From the NCBI RefSeq assembly GCF_032248695.1, contig NZ_JAVHXC010000001.1, forward strand, positions 310,001 through 374,000: DNA of 64,000 nt, written 5' to 3'. The stretch comes from Dietzia sp032248695. Lineage in GTDB: Bacteria; Actinomycetota; Actinomycetes; Mycobacteriales; Mycobacteriaceae. A program made the translations under genes and the position numbers. The notes under the pieces are model-generated. The model saw only the letters and a list, made by a program, of their open reading frames with translations, searched no databases and had not been told where the DNA came from. Positions within the stretch are counted from its first letter, which is position 1; every line of letters begins with the position of its first letter. Positions 22,802-31,395 of the stretch are shown here, piece by piece.

Positions 22802-25648
22802 TCAGTCGCGCGGCTTCTCGACGAGCTCGTAGGTCTCGATGATGTCACCGATCTTGATGTCGGAGTACGTCACCGTCAGACCACACTCGAAGCCCTCGCG
22901 GACCTCGGTCGCGTCGTCCTTCTCGCGGCGCAGCGAGGAGATGGTCATCTCCTCCTGGACCACGTTGCCGTCGCGGATGAGCCGCGCCTTGGCGTTACGC
23001 CGCATGATGCCGTCGAGCACCATACAACCGGCGATGTTGCCCACCTTGGAGGAGCGGAAGATCTGGCGGATCTCCGCCTGACCGAGCTGCTTCTCCTCGT
23101 AGATCGGCTTGAGCATGCCCTTGAGCGCGCTCTCGATCTCGTCGATCGCCTGGTAGATGATCGAGTAGTACCGGATGTCCACGCCCTCGCGGTTGGCCAT
23201 CTCGGTGGCCTTGCCCTCCGCGCGGACGTTGAAGCCGATGATCACCGCGTCGGAGGCGGCCGCGAGGTTGACGTTGGTCTCGGTGACGGCACCGACACCG
23301 CGGTCGATGACGCGCAGCTGGACCTCGTCGTCGATCTCGATCCCCATCAGGGCCTCTTCGAGGGCCTCGACCGTACCGGAGTTGTCGCCCTTGATGATGA
23401 GGTTGAGCTGGCTCGTCTCCTTGAGGTGCGAGTCCAGATCCTCGAGGCTGATCCGGCGACGGCTGCGGGCGGCCAGCGCGTTGCGCTTGCGCGCGTTGCG
23501 ACGGTCGGCGATCTGCCGGGCCGTACGGTCCTCGTCGACCACCATCAACGTGTCACCCGCGCCACAGACGCTGGTGAGACCGATGACCTGCACCGGACGC
23601 GACGGGGTCGCCTCCTCGACGTCCTGGCCGTGCTCGTCGACCATCCGACGGACACGCCCGTAGGCGTCGCCGGCGACGATCGAGTCGCCGACCCGCAGGG
23701 TTCCGCGCTGGATCAGCACGGTGGCCACGGGACCCCGGCCGCGGTCGAGGTGGGCCTCGATCGCGACACCCTGGGCGTCCATGTCCGGGTTCGCGCGCAG
23801 GTCCAGAGCGGCGTCCGCGGTGAGGACGACGGCCTCGAGCAGTGCGTCGATGTTGAGGTTCTGCTTCGCGGAGATGTCGACGAACATCGTGTCGCCGCCG
23901 TACTCCTCCGGAACGAGCCCGTACTCGGTCATCTGGCCACGGATCTTGTCGGGCTGCGCGCCCTCCTTGTCGATCTTGTTGACCGCCACCACGATCGGCA
24001 CGTCGGCCGCCTGTGCGTGGTTGATCGCCTCGACCGTCTGGGGCATCACGCCGTCGTCCGCCGCCACCACGATGATCGCGATGTCGGTGGACTTGGCGCC
24101 GCGGGCACGCATGGCGGTGAACGCCTCGTGGCCCGGGGTGTCGATGAAGGTGATCGTGCGATCGACCTCGTCGACCGGGACGGTGACCTGGTACGCGCCG
24201 ATGTGCTGGGTGATGCCACCGGCCTCACCCTCGCCGACCTTGGCCGACCGGATGCTGTCGAGCAGTCGGGTCTTACCGTGGTCGACGTGACCCATCACGG
24301 TCACGACAGCCGGACGACGCTCGAGGTCGTCCTCGTCACCCTCGTCCTCACCGAACGACAGATCGAAGGACTCGAGCAGCTCGCGGTCCTCGTCCTCGGG
24401 GCTGACGATCTGGACCTTGAAGCCCATCTCCTCGCCGAGGAGCTGCAGCGTCTCCGGGGTCACCGACTGCGTGGCGGTGACCATCTCACCCAGGTTGAAC
24501 AGGGCCTGGACCAGCTGCGACGGGTTAACGTCGATCTTGTCGGCGAAGTCGCTCAGGGACGCGCCCTGGGCCAGCCGCAGGACCTGCCCACGACCGTCGG
24601 GAAGCCGGACGCCGCCGACCTCCGGTGCCCGCATCGAATCGTATTCCTGACGCTTCTGCCGCTTCGACTTGCGACCCCGACGCGGAGCGCCACCGGGACG
24701 ACCGAAGGCACCCGCGGCGCCACCGCGACCGCGGCCACCGCCACCGGGACGTCCACGGAAGCCGCCGCCACCCGCGGCGGGTGCGCCGCCGCCGCCACCG
24801 GGACGGAAGCCACCGCCGCCGGGACGGCCACCGGGGCCACCCGGACGACCGCGACCCGCTGCGGGGCGCGCGACCTGACCCGGCATCTGACCGGGGTTGG
24901 GGCGAGGGGGCATGTTGCCGGGGCTGGGACGGGGACCGCCCTGACCTGGAGCGCCCTGGCGCTGCGGCGGACGCGGTCCACCCTGACCGGGGGCCGGACG
25001 GGCACCACCCGGACGGGGGCCGGCCTGACCGGGTCCGGGACGCGCTCCACCCTGGGGACGGGGCGCGGGCGTGGTCCCGCTCGAGTACGGGTTGTTACCC
25101 ACTCGCGGCGTCTTGGGGCCGGGCTTGGGGCCCGCCGGACGGGGACCGGGGGCCGGTCGGGACGCCGCGGCGCCGGGGGTCGGACGCTCGGCGGCCGCGC
25201 CGGGCGTCGCACCCGGGGTGGGCCGCTGCGTGCCCGGCTTGGGCGCCGGTGCGGCGGGCTTCGCACCCGGGGTCGGGCCGGCGGCGGCGGGCTTGGGAGC
25301 CGGTGCCGGCGTCGGTGCCGCGGGCTTCGCGCCCGGCGTGGGCGCGGCCGACGGCTTGGGGGCCGCGGAACGCGGGTCGGCGCCGGGACGCGGGCCCGGA
25401 GCGGGCGCCGGCTTCGACGGCGCACCCGGCTTGGGCGCGGAGCCACCGCCGGACCTGGGCGCGGGTGCGGCGGTGTCGCCGCCACCGGCCGGTGCGTGCG
25501 CTTCGCGCAGGCGCCGGACGACCGGGGCCTCCAGCGTCGACGACGCGGACTTGACGAACTCTCCCTGATCGCGGAGCTTCGTCAGAAGTTCTTTACTGGT
25601 GATACCGAACTCTTTTGCCAGTTCGTGTACCCGGGGCTTGCCTGCCAC
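22802..25648 (-). CDS. infB: Translation initiation factor IF-2
   Basis: GTPase that delivers initiator tRNA to the 30S subunit. It has 948 residues: an N-terminal IF2 domain with KPRVHELAKEFGI (4-16); a Pro/Gly/Ala-rich linker of about 300 residues (50-350), ending in a basic Arg-Gly stretch; a second N domain; the GTPase with GHVDHGKT at about 453-460, DTPGHE and NKID; then domains II-IV. The GTG at 25648 with GAGGAG five bases upstream is preferred over one 12 bases earlier. It belongs to the rimP-nusA-ylxR-infB operon. Confidence 0.96.
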   Translation of the reverse strand: MAGKPRVHELAKEFGITSKELLTKLRDQGEFVKSASSTLEAPVVRRLREAHAPAGGGDTAAPAPRSGGGSAPKPGAPSKPAPAPGPRPGADPRSAAPKPSAAPTPGAKPAAPTPAPAPKPAAAGPTPGAKPAAPAPKPGTQRPTPGATPGAAAERPTPGAAASRPAPGPRPAGPKPGPKTPRVGNNPYSSGTTPAPRPQGGARPGPGQAGPRPGGARPAPGQGGPRPPQRQGAPGQGGPRPSPGNMPPRPNPGQMPGQVARPAAGRGRPGGPGGRPGGGGFRPGGGGGAPAAGGGGFRGRPGGGGRGRGGAAGAFGRPGGAPRRGRKSKRQKRQEYDSMRAPEVGGVRLPDGRGQVLRLAQGASLSDFADKIDVNPSQLVQALFNLGEMVTATQSVTPETLQLLGEEMGFKVQIVSPEDEDRELLESFDLSFGEDEGDEDDLERRPAVVTVMGHVDHGKTRLLDSIRSAKVGEGEAGGITQHIGAYQVTVPVDEVDRTITFIDTPGHEAFTAMRARGAKSTDIAIIVVAADDGVMPQTVEAINHAQAADVPIVVAVNKIDKEGAQPDKIRGQMTEYGLVPEEYGGDTMFVDISAKQNLNIDALLEAVVLTADAALDLRANPDMDAQGVAIEAHLDRGRGPVATVLIQRGTLRVGDSIVAGDAYGRVRRMVDEHGQDVEEATPSRPVQVIGLTSVCGAGDTLMVVDEDRTARQIADRRNARKRNALAARSRRRISLEDLDSHLKETSQLNLIIKGDNSGTVEALEEALMGIEIDDEVQLRVIDRGVGAVTETNVNLAAASDAVIIGFNVRAEGKATEMANREGVDIRYYSIIYQAIDEIESALKGMLKPIYEEKQLGQAEIRQIFRSSKVGNIAGCMVLDGIMRRNAKARLIRDGNVVQEEMTISSLRREKDDATEVREGFECGLTVTYSDIKIGDIIETYELVEKPRD

Positions 25649-25716
25649 TGCTCTCCTCACTGCGAGGTCTCACGGCAGGGCTGGCCGCGCGACCTCGGTC
25701 TACATTCGATGGACGT

Positions 25717-26115
25717 TCATCGCTGGAGCTTCACGGTGTGCTCATCGTGTCTGGTCCGTTCCTCTTCTTGTGCTCCCCCTGCCGGGCCGAACGGCCGGCG
25801 GGTGGTGTCGTGCCCGAGGCGTAACGCCTCGAGCACCTCCGAGATCGCGTCCTGGGACACGTTCCCGGCGACCCGCAGGGACCGGATGAAGGCCCTGCGG
25901 TCGAGTGCTGTCGCGATACACCGCTCGTCGCGGTGCACCCAGGCTCCTCGTCCACTCGCCCGCCGGCGGGGATCAGGCGAGAGCGCCGCCGTCCGCGGAT
26001 CGTGGACGATCCGCAGCAGCCGGGAATCGGAATCCCGGCCACGACAACCGACGCAGGTCCGGATGGGACCCACGGCCTCGGCGGTCCCGGTCCGCTGGTC
26101 TGGACGACCCTGCAT
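25717..26115 (-). CDS. YlxR family RNA-binding protein
   Basis: A 132-residue YlxR/DUF448 protein. The family core starts at IRTCVGCR (C21, C24) and continues through LLRIV and GRGAWVHRDERC, a small basic fold that binds RNA; in Bacillus and Clostridium relatives it affects RNase P and transcription. The ATG at 26115 has GAGGTGG five bases upstream; an earlier start at 26172 would add a non-conserved basic tail. It lies between nusA (141 bases upstream) and infB, its usual place. Confidence 0.88.
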   Translation of the reverse strand: MQGRPDQRTGTAEAVGPIRTCVGCRGRDSDSRLLRIVHDPRTAALSPDPRRRASGRGAWVHRDERCIATALDRRAFIRSLRVAGNVSQDAISEVLEALRLGHDTTRRPFGPAGGAQEEERTRHDEHTVKLQR

Positions 26116-26255
26116 ACGGCCACCTCGGTCTCTCGCCGTCCGACCCGTGGGGGCGGGTGAACGTGAAGTCACTGTGACAACTGATCAGTCTACAGAAGAT
26201 GCCGTGTCGACACTAACGGCGCGCCCGAGCGCGTGGCGGCACCGCCGGTGAGGAC

Positions 26256-27242
26256 TCACTCGGCGTCGCTGTGGATGTCGATCCGCCACTGCGTGAGCCG
26301 GTGGGCCAGGCGGGCGTTCTGCCCTTCCTTGCCGATCGCCAGCGAGAGCTGGTAGTCCGGCACGACCACGCGGGCGGCGCGGGTCTGTTCGTCGGCCACG
26401 GTCACCGAGATCACCTTGGCGGGGGACAGCGCGTTACCGACGAACACCGTCGGGTCGTCGTCGTAGTCGACGATGTCGATCTTCTCACCGTTCAGCTCGG
26501 CCATCACCGCACGCACGCGGGCACCGTTGGGGCCGATACACGCCCCCTTGGCGTTGAGCCCCGACACCGTCGACTCCACCGCGATCTTGGTCCGGTGTCC
26601 CGCCTCGCGCGCGATCGCCGCGATCCGGACCGACCCGTCACCGATCTCGGGCACCTCGAGTGCGAACAGTCCGCGCACGAGATCCGGGTGGGTCCGGGAC
26701 AGGGAGACGGAGGCGCCGTGGGGGCCCTTGTGGACTCCCACCACATGGCACTTGATGCGGTCGCCGTGCTCGTACGTCTCGCCCGGCACCTGCTCGGCGG
26801 GCGCGATGGTCCCCTCCGTGCCGCCGTTCTCCGGACCGATGTGCACCACCACGATGCCGCGGGCGTTCGCGCGTGAGTCGGACTGGACCACTCCGCTGAC
26901 GACCTCACCCTCGCGGGTGACGAGGTCGCCGTAGATGCGTTCGGTCTCCGCCTCGCGGAGACGCTGGAGGATGATCTGACGCGCGGTGGCCGCGGCCACC
27001 CGGCCGAAGTCGGACGGGGTGACGTCGAACTCGCCGATGCGGTTGCCGTCCTCGTCCACCTCCGCCGCGAGCACGGCGACGGTGCCGGCCTTACGGTCCA
27101 GTGCGATCCGGGCCACCCGGTGCGCACCGTCCGTGCGCTTGTAGGCGGTGAGGAGGGCGTTCTCCAGCGTGTGCACGAGATCGTCCAGCGGGATCTCGCG
27201 CTCCTGGGACAGCATGTTGAGCGCTGCCATGTCGATGTTCAA
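26256..27242 (-). CDS. nusA: Transcription termination/antitermination factor NusA
   Basis: Binds RNA polymerase and nascent RNA during pausing, termination and rrn antitermination. The 328-residue protein has the N-terminal polymerase-binding domain, an S1 domain (about 125-195) and two KH domains (about 220-320, with ACIGPNGARV and LAIGKEGQNARLA). It lacks the acidic repeats of proteobacterial NusA, as usual in actinobacteria. The TTG start at 27242 overlaps the rimP stop and gives MNIDMAAL, identical to the mycobacterial N-terminus; an ATG four codons later is the alternative. Confidence 0.94.
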   Translation of the reverse strand: MNIDMAALNMLSQEREIPLDDLVHTLENALLTAYKRTDGAHRVARIALDRKAGTVAVLAAEVDEDGNRIGEFDVTPSDFGRVAAATARQIILQRLREAETERIYGDLVTREGEVVSGVVQSDSRANARGIVVVHIGPENGGTEGTIAPAEQVPGETYEHGDRIKCHVVGVHKGPHGASVSLSRTHPDLVRGLFALEVPEIGDGSVRIAAIAREAGHRTKIAVESTVSGLNAKGACIGPNGARVRAVMAELNGEKIDIVDYDDDPTVFVGNALSPAKVISVTVADEQTRAARVVVPDYQLSLAIGKEGQNARLAHRLTQWRIDIHSDAE

Positions 27243-27784
27243 CGGTCTTCTCCTCCTCGCGCGCCACGTCCGGCGTCGCCCGGTCCCGACAGCAGATCCA
27301 GCTCGTCCTGCGGTGCAGGTCGGAACTCGACGCGGATCACGGCGCGGTCCACCTGCTCCAACGCTACCGAGTCCACCTTCTTACCCCGCCCGGCCCCCGA
27401 CACGAGGCGGACCACACCGGCCTCCTCGTCGAGATCGCCGATGCGTCCCCGTTGCGGCCCGTCGGCGCCCGGCACGTACGTGATGTCGACCTGCCGGCCC
27501 CGAGCCCGACGCCAGTGTCTGGGCAGCTCGAGCGGGGCGTCGACGCCGCGGCTCGTCACCTCGAGGGTGACCGGCCGGTCGGGGCCGCCCCACCGCTCCG
27601 CGAGCGGGTCGAGAGCGGTCGACAGCTCGGCCAGATCGTCGAGCGAGACACCGGAGTCCCCGTCCACGACTATCGTCACGTGCCAGGTGGAGGAACGGGA
27701 GTCCTCCCGGATGTCCTCGAGATCGAGGCCGCGGTCCGAAACCGCTTCGAGTATGTGGGCCCTGTCGGGCTCGGGGACGATCAC
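27239..27784 (-). CDS. rimP: Ribosome maturation factor RimP
   Basis: Assists 30S subunit assembly. It has 181 residues: an N-terminal alpha/beta domain ending in LEVTSRGVDAPL, the family hallmark, and a C-terminal SH3-like barrel (about 90-160), then a short Gly/Asp/Arg tail. The GTG start has CAGGAG at good spacing. As first gene of the rimP-nusA-ylxR-infB operon it probably sits just after the promoter; TACAGT about 60 bases upstream is a candidate -10 box. Confidence 0.93.
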   Translation of the reverse strand: MIVPEPDRAHILEAVSDRGLDLEDIREDSRSSTWHVTIVVDGDSGVSLDDLAELSTALDPLAERWGGPDRPVTLEVTSRGVDAPLELPRHWRRARGRQVDITYVPGADGPQRGRIGDLDEEAGVVRLVSGAGRGKKVDSVALEQVDRAVIRVEFRPAPQDELDLLSGPGDAGRGARGGEDR

Positions 27785-27840
27785 TGTGCTCCTGGAGTGC
27801 GGGCTGGGGGTACCGATCCGGGACGCGGACGGGCCGCATC

Positions 27841-27846
27841 ACTGTA
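27841..27846 (-). promoter_or_regulatory. Candidate -10 box for the rimP-nusA-infB operon
   Basis: TACAGT on the minus strand, in the 105-base divergent gap between rimP and the plus-strand lipoprotein gene. It would give a leader of about 50 bases that includes the rimP ribosome site. No convincing -35 box is seen. Confidence 0.35.
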
Positions 27847-27889
27847 CCGCCTCGCCGCCCCCACCTCCGAGCCCTGGCAGGATGTCGGA

Positions 27890-28357
27890 GTGCCCCATCC
27901 CGCCCCCGTCGTCGTCTCCCGCCGAACTTTCGTCACCGCGGCGGCCGGCCTCACCGGCCTCGCCGCCGTCGGCGGCTGCGCCCTGCCGGCGGTCGTCGAC
28001 CGGCCGGACCCGCTCGTCCCCGTACTCGACGCGGCGCTCCGCGACTCGCGCGAGCTCGCCGCCGCGGATGCCACGCACGGGGAACGGGTCGGCGCCCTGC
28101 GCCGGATCGCGGAGGCCCGCCGGGTACACGCCGTTTCGCTCGGAGAACTCACCGATCTGCCGGACTCCGGCCAGACACCGCCGGACGCGGCCCAGGTGAC
28201 ACCGATCTGCCCGCCGGTCGACGAGGTCCGGGAGCGACTGAGGGCCGACGCGGCGCTGGCCGCGGTCGTCGCGGCGGAGGTCGACGGAGCCCGTGCGGAG
28301 ATCGCCGGGGCCGTGTCGGCGGCGTGCACCGCCGCCGCCGAGGTGGTGCTCGCATGA
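27890..28357 (+). CDS. Putative Tat-exported lipoprotein (Rv2843-like)
   Basis: A 155-residue Ala-rich protein. The N-terminus has a twin-arginine pattern S10-R11-R12-T-F-V, a hydrophobic stretch AAAGLTGLAAVGG and then Cys30, an approximate lipobox, so it is probably exported folded and lipid-anchored. The mature part is helical (DAALRDSRELAAADATHGER) with no motif I recognise. Position between rimP and proS on the opposite strand matches mycobacterial Rv2843. The GTG start has AGGA six bases upstream. Its stop overlaps the start of the ferritin-like gene (ATGA), which implies joint function. Confidence 0.7.
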   Translation: MPHPAPVVVSRRTFVTAAAGLTGLAAVGGCALPAVVDRPDPLVPVLDAALRDSRELAAADATHGERVGALRRIAEARRVHAVSLGELTDLPDSGQTPPDAAQVTPICPPVDEVRERLRADAALAAVVAAEVDGARAEIAGAVSAACTAAAEVVLA

Positions 28358-28758
28358 GCGCGGCCGTCGGCCTCGCAGCCGAGGACGCCGCGGTCTACGG
28401 GTACGGACTCGTCCTGGCCTCCGCCGATGCGAGTATTCGCGCAGCGGTACGGCGCGAGCTCGCCGCCCACCGCGCCCGCCGGGACGAGGCCGAGCGGTTG
28501 TGGCCGGGGTCGCCCCCGGCGCCCGTGGGCTACCTGACCGGGCCGGACACGCCGTCCTCGCCCGTGCTGCTGGCCATCCGGTTGGAATCGGACTGCTGCG
28601 AGGCGTGGCGGGTGGAACTCGGCCGCTCCGGGTCCCCGGAACTCCGGCGGTTCTGCCTGGACGCCCTCACCGCGGCGGCGGTTCAGCTCGCCCGGTGGAG
28701 GACGTTGGTCCCGGGTGCCCCCTTCGAGGCGTTGCCCGGGTTCCCGCCGCCCGGCTGA
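28354..28758 (+). CDS. Ferritin-like domain (DUF4439) protein
   Basis: A 134-residue helical protein matching the DUF4439 ferritin-like family: the opening AAEDAAVYGYGLV carries the Glu and Tyr residues typical of this group, followed by helices around AAHRARRDEAERL, ESDCCEAWR and CLDALTAAAVQLARWR. No signal peptide is visible. Counterpart by order of mycobacterial Rv2844. The ATG overlaps the stop of the upstream lipoprotein gene, so the two are translationally coupled. Iron binding is uncertain because the classical ExxH ligand pairs are not evident; role unknown. Confidence 0.72.
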   Translation: MSAAVGLAAEDAAVYGYGLVLASADASIRAAVRRELAAHRARRDEAERLWPGSPPAPVGYLTGPDTPSSPVLLAIRLESDCCEAWRVELGRSGSPELRRFCLDALTAAAVQLARWRTLVPGAPFEALPGFPPPG

Positions 28759-28787
28759 CCGGGCGACCGACCGCCCGGCTGACCGGC

Positions 28788-30539
28788 CTAGCGGTCGGCC
28801 CCGATGAGACGGATGATCTCCTCCGCCGCCCCGTCCACCGGCACCTGGGTGACCTCACCGGTGGCCCGTCGACGGAGTTCGACCGTCCCCTCGGCCCATC
28901 CCCGACCCACCACGACCACCCACGGGACGCCGATGAGTTCGGCGTCCTTGAACTTCACGCCGGGCGAGGCCTTGCGGTCGTCGAAGAGGACCTCGAGGCG
29001 GGCCCGGTCGAAGGCCTCCACCAGCGTCGCGGCGCCGTCGATGGCCGCCTGGTCCTTGTTGGCGATCACCACGTGCACGTCGGCCGGCGCGGCCTCCGCG
29101 GGCCACACGAGGCCCTTGTCGTCGGCGAACTGCTCCGCCAGGACGGCCACGAGACGCGAGACGCCGATCCCGTAGGAGCCCATCGTCACGCGGGCGGGCT
29201 TGCCGTTCTCCCCCAGCACGTCGAAGCCGAAGGCGTCGGTGTACTTGCGGCCGAGCTGGAAGATGTGCCCGATCTCGATACCGCGGGCGAGCGTGAGGGT
29301 GCCGTGGCCGTCCGGTGCGGGATCGCCTTCGCGGACCTCGGCCACCTCGATGGTCCCGTCCGGGGTGAAGTCACGGCCGCAGACCAGGTCGACGACGTGA
29401 CGACCCGGCTCGTCGGCGCCCGTGATCCACGCGGTGCCCTCCACCACCCGGGGGTCGACCAGGTACCGCACCTCGTTCTCCCGCAGCGCCCGCGGCCCGA
29501 TGTAGCCCTTGACGAGGAAGGGGTTGGCGGTGAAGTCGGATTCCTCGAGGATCGCCACCTCGGCGGGCTCGAGGGCGGCCTCGACACGCTTCATGTCCAC
29601 CTCGCGGTCGCCGGGCAGCCCCACCGCGAGCAGTTCCCAGTCGCGACCCGGCTGGCGCACCTTGAGCATGACGTTCTTCAACGTGTCCGCGGCGGTGATC
29701 TCCCGCCCGAGGCCCGCCGAGTTGGCCCAGGCGACCAGCGTCTCGATGGTCGGGGCGTCAGGGGTGTCGTGGACCGTCGCCTCCGGCAACCCCTCCACCG
29801 GCCGGGCCGGCGGCGCCGGGGTGACCACGGCCTCGACGTTCGCGGCGTAGGCGCCGTCCGTCGAACGGACGAACGTGTCCTCGCCGGCCGCCGAGACGGC
29901 GAGGAACTCCTCCGAGGCGGAGCCGCCCATCGCACCGGAGGTCGCGGCGCAGATGACGTACTCGATGCCGAGACGGTCGAAGATCCGCTGGTAGGCGTCG
30001 CGATGCGCGCGGTAGGAGCGTTCGAGCCCCGCGTCGTCGAGGTCGAAGGAGTAGGAGTCCTTCATCACGAACTCGCGGCCGCGCAGGATGCCGGCCCGGG
30101 GACGCTCCTCGTCGCGGTACTTGGTCTGGATCTGGTACAGGGTGACCGGCAGGTCCTTGTACGACGAGTACTCCCCCTGCACGGTGAGCGTGAAGAGCTC
30201 CTCGTGGGTGGGTCCGAGCATCATGTCGTTGCCCTTGCGGTCCTTGAGCCGGAACAACGCGGGTCCGTACTCGGTCCACCGACCCGTCGTCTCGTAGGGC
30301 TCCCGCGGGAGCAGAGCGGGAAGACTGATCTCCTGGGCGCCGAACGCGTCCATCTCCTCGCGTACCACCTGCTCGACCCGCCGCAGCGTGCGCAGGCCCA
30401 GCGGCAGCCAGGAGTAGACACCGGGCGCGACGCGACGGACGTAGCCCGCGCGGACGAGCAGCTTGTGGCTGAGGACCTCGGCGTCGGACGGGTCGTCGCG
30501 GAGCGTGCGGAGGAACAGGTGGGACAGGCGCGTGATCAC
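28788..30539 (-). CDS. proS: Prolyl-tRNA synthetase (bacterial type, with editing domain)
   Basis: Charges tRNA-Pro. The 583-residue class II enzyme has the motif 2 region YRDEERPRAGILRGREF (about 141-157), an inserted YbaK-like editing domain at about 230-400 that clears mischarged Ala-tRNA-Pro, then motif 3 (GSYGIGVSRLVAVL) and the anticodon-binding domain. Arrangement and length are those of the bacterial type. The GTG start follows TACTCT by eight bases and has no clear ribosome site, suggesting a leaderless or near-leaderless mRNA divergent from yaaA. Confidence 0.95.
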   Translation of the reverse strand: MITRLSHLFLRTLRDDPSDAEVLSHKLLVRAGYVRRVAPGVYSWLPLGLRTLRRVEQVVREEMDAFGAQEISLPALLPREPYETTGRWTEYGPALFRLKDRKGNDMMLGPTHEELFTLTVQGEYSSYKDLPVTLYQIQTKYRDEERPRAGILRGREFVMKDSYSFDLDDAGLERSYRAHRDAYQRIFDRLGIEYVICAATSGAMGGSASEEFLAVSAAGEDTFVRSTDGAYAANVEAVVTPAPPARPVEGLPEATVHDTPDAPTIETLVAWANSAGLGREITAADTLKNVMLKVRQPGRDWELLAVGLPGDREVDMKRVEAALEPAEVAILEESDFTANPFLVKGYIGPRALRENEVRYLVDPRVVEGTAWITGADEPGRHVVDLVCGRDFTPDGTIEVAEVREGDPAPDGHGTLTLARGIEIGHIFQLGRKYTDAFGFDVLGENGKPARVTMGSYGIGVSRLVAVLAEQFADDKGLVWPAEAAPADVHVVIANKDQAAIDGAATLVEAFDRARLEVLFDDRKASPGVKFKDAELIGVPWVVVVGRGWAEGTVELRRRATGEVTQVPVDGAAEEIIRLIGADR

Positions 30540-30547
30540 GATGATCC

Positions 30548-30553
30548 AGAGTA
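30548..30553 (-). promoter_or_regulatory. -10 box before proS
   Basis: TACTCT with eight bases to the proS GTG at 30539; at most one or two bases of untranslated leader would result. Confidence 0.4.
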
Positions 30554-30583
30554 GCCGCCCGGGGTGCCGTCCCGGCCCGACGG

Positions 30584-30589
30584 TAGCCT
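30584..30589 (+). promoter_or_regulatory. -10 box of a leaderless yaaA transcript
   Basis: TAGCCT followed by exactly seven bases and the GTG at 30597; no ribosome-binding sequence lies between. Confidence 0.5.
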
Positions 30590-30596
30590 CTGCCGG

Positions 30597-31346
30597 GTGC
30601 GTATCCTCCTGTCACCCTCCGAGACCAAGTCCGTCGGCGGGGCCGGCGGCCCCCTCGACCTCGCGGCTCTGTCGCTGCCCGCGCTCGGGGAGACCCGGAG
30701 GGTGGTCGCCGACGCGCTCGTCGACCTGTGCACCTCGGACCCCGAGGCCGCCCGGTCCGCCCTGGGGCTCAGCGAGCGCCTCGCGGGTGAGGTCGACCTC
30801 GACGCCCGGCTGTGGTCGTCCCCCACCGCTCCCGCCCTGAGCCGGTACACGGGTGTCCTGTACGACGCGCTCGACGAGGGGTCGCTGAGCGGTGCCGCTC
30901 GCTCCCGGGCCGAGGCACGCCTGTGGATCGGGTCGGCCCTGTTCGGTCTTCTCGGGGCCTCGGACCCGATCCCCCACTACCGTCTCTCCGCCGGGACGAA
31001 GCTGCCCGGGTTGGGGACCCTGCGTTCGGTGTGGAAGCCCGCACTCGGCTGCGCCACCTCGGGGTGGGCCGACGAGCTGGTCGTCGACATGCGGTCGGGG
31101 GGCTACCACCAGCTCGGCCCCGTTCCCGGAGCGGTGACCGTCGACGTCGTCACGGAGTACGAGGACGGCAGCCGCAAGGTCGTCTCGCACTTCTCCAAGT
31201 TCCACAAGGGGTTACTCGCGCGGACGCTCGCGACGTCGCGGGCGGAGATGACCGAGGTGGCGGACCTGCTCCGCGTCGCTCGGCGCGCGGGCCACAAGGT
31301 GGAGCACACCTCGCCGTCCGTCGTCACGATGGTCACCGCGCCCTGA
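30597..31346 (+). CDS. yaaA: YaaA/DUF328 peroxide stress protein
   Basis: A 249-residue YaaA family protein; the E. coli homologue lowers free iron during hydrogen peroxide stress and binds DNA. Family landmarks seen are the start VRILLSPSETK, the middle YTGVLYDAL and the region DPIPHYRLSAGTKLPG, then the basic end FSKFHKGLLAR with the helix-hairpin-like tail. The GTG at 30597 is chosen because it begins the conserved first strand and fits a leaderless promoter; a longer frame from 30564 has no support. Divergent from proS, convergent with the LLM gene. Confidence 0.9.
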   Translation: MRILLSPSETKSVGGAGGPLDLAALSLPALGETRRVVADALVDLCTSDPEAARSALGLSERLAGEVDLDARLWSSPTAPALSRYTGVLYDALDEGSLSGAARSRAEARLWIGSALFGLLGASDPIPHYRLSAGTKLPGLGTLRSVWKPALGCATSGWADELVVDMRSGGYHQLGPVPGAVTVDVVTEYEDGSRKVVSHFSKFHKGLLARTLATSRAEMTEVADLLRVARRAGHKVEHTSPSVVTMVTAP

Positions 31347-31395
31347 CGCCTCCCGCGCACCCGGCGGCCCGCCGAGCCCGGCCCGGAGATGGGCC

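Noticed and set aside
24669..25500. Possible CRISPR-like or VNTR array in infB
   Set aside because: The repeats are short, degenerate and in frame, encoding the Pro/Gly/Ala linker of IF2; there are no spacers.
22544..26251. 1235-codon plus-strand open frame opposite infB
   Set aside because: A mirror of infB codon bias, rich in Arg, Gly, Leu and Asp without any domain.
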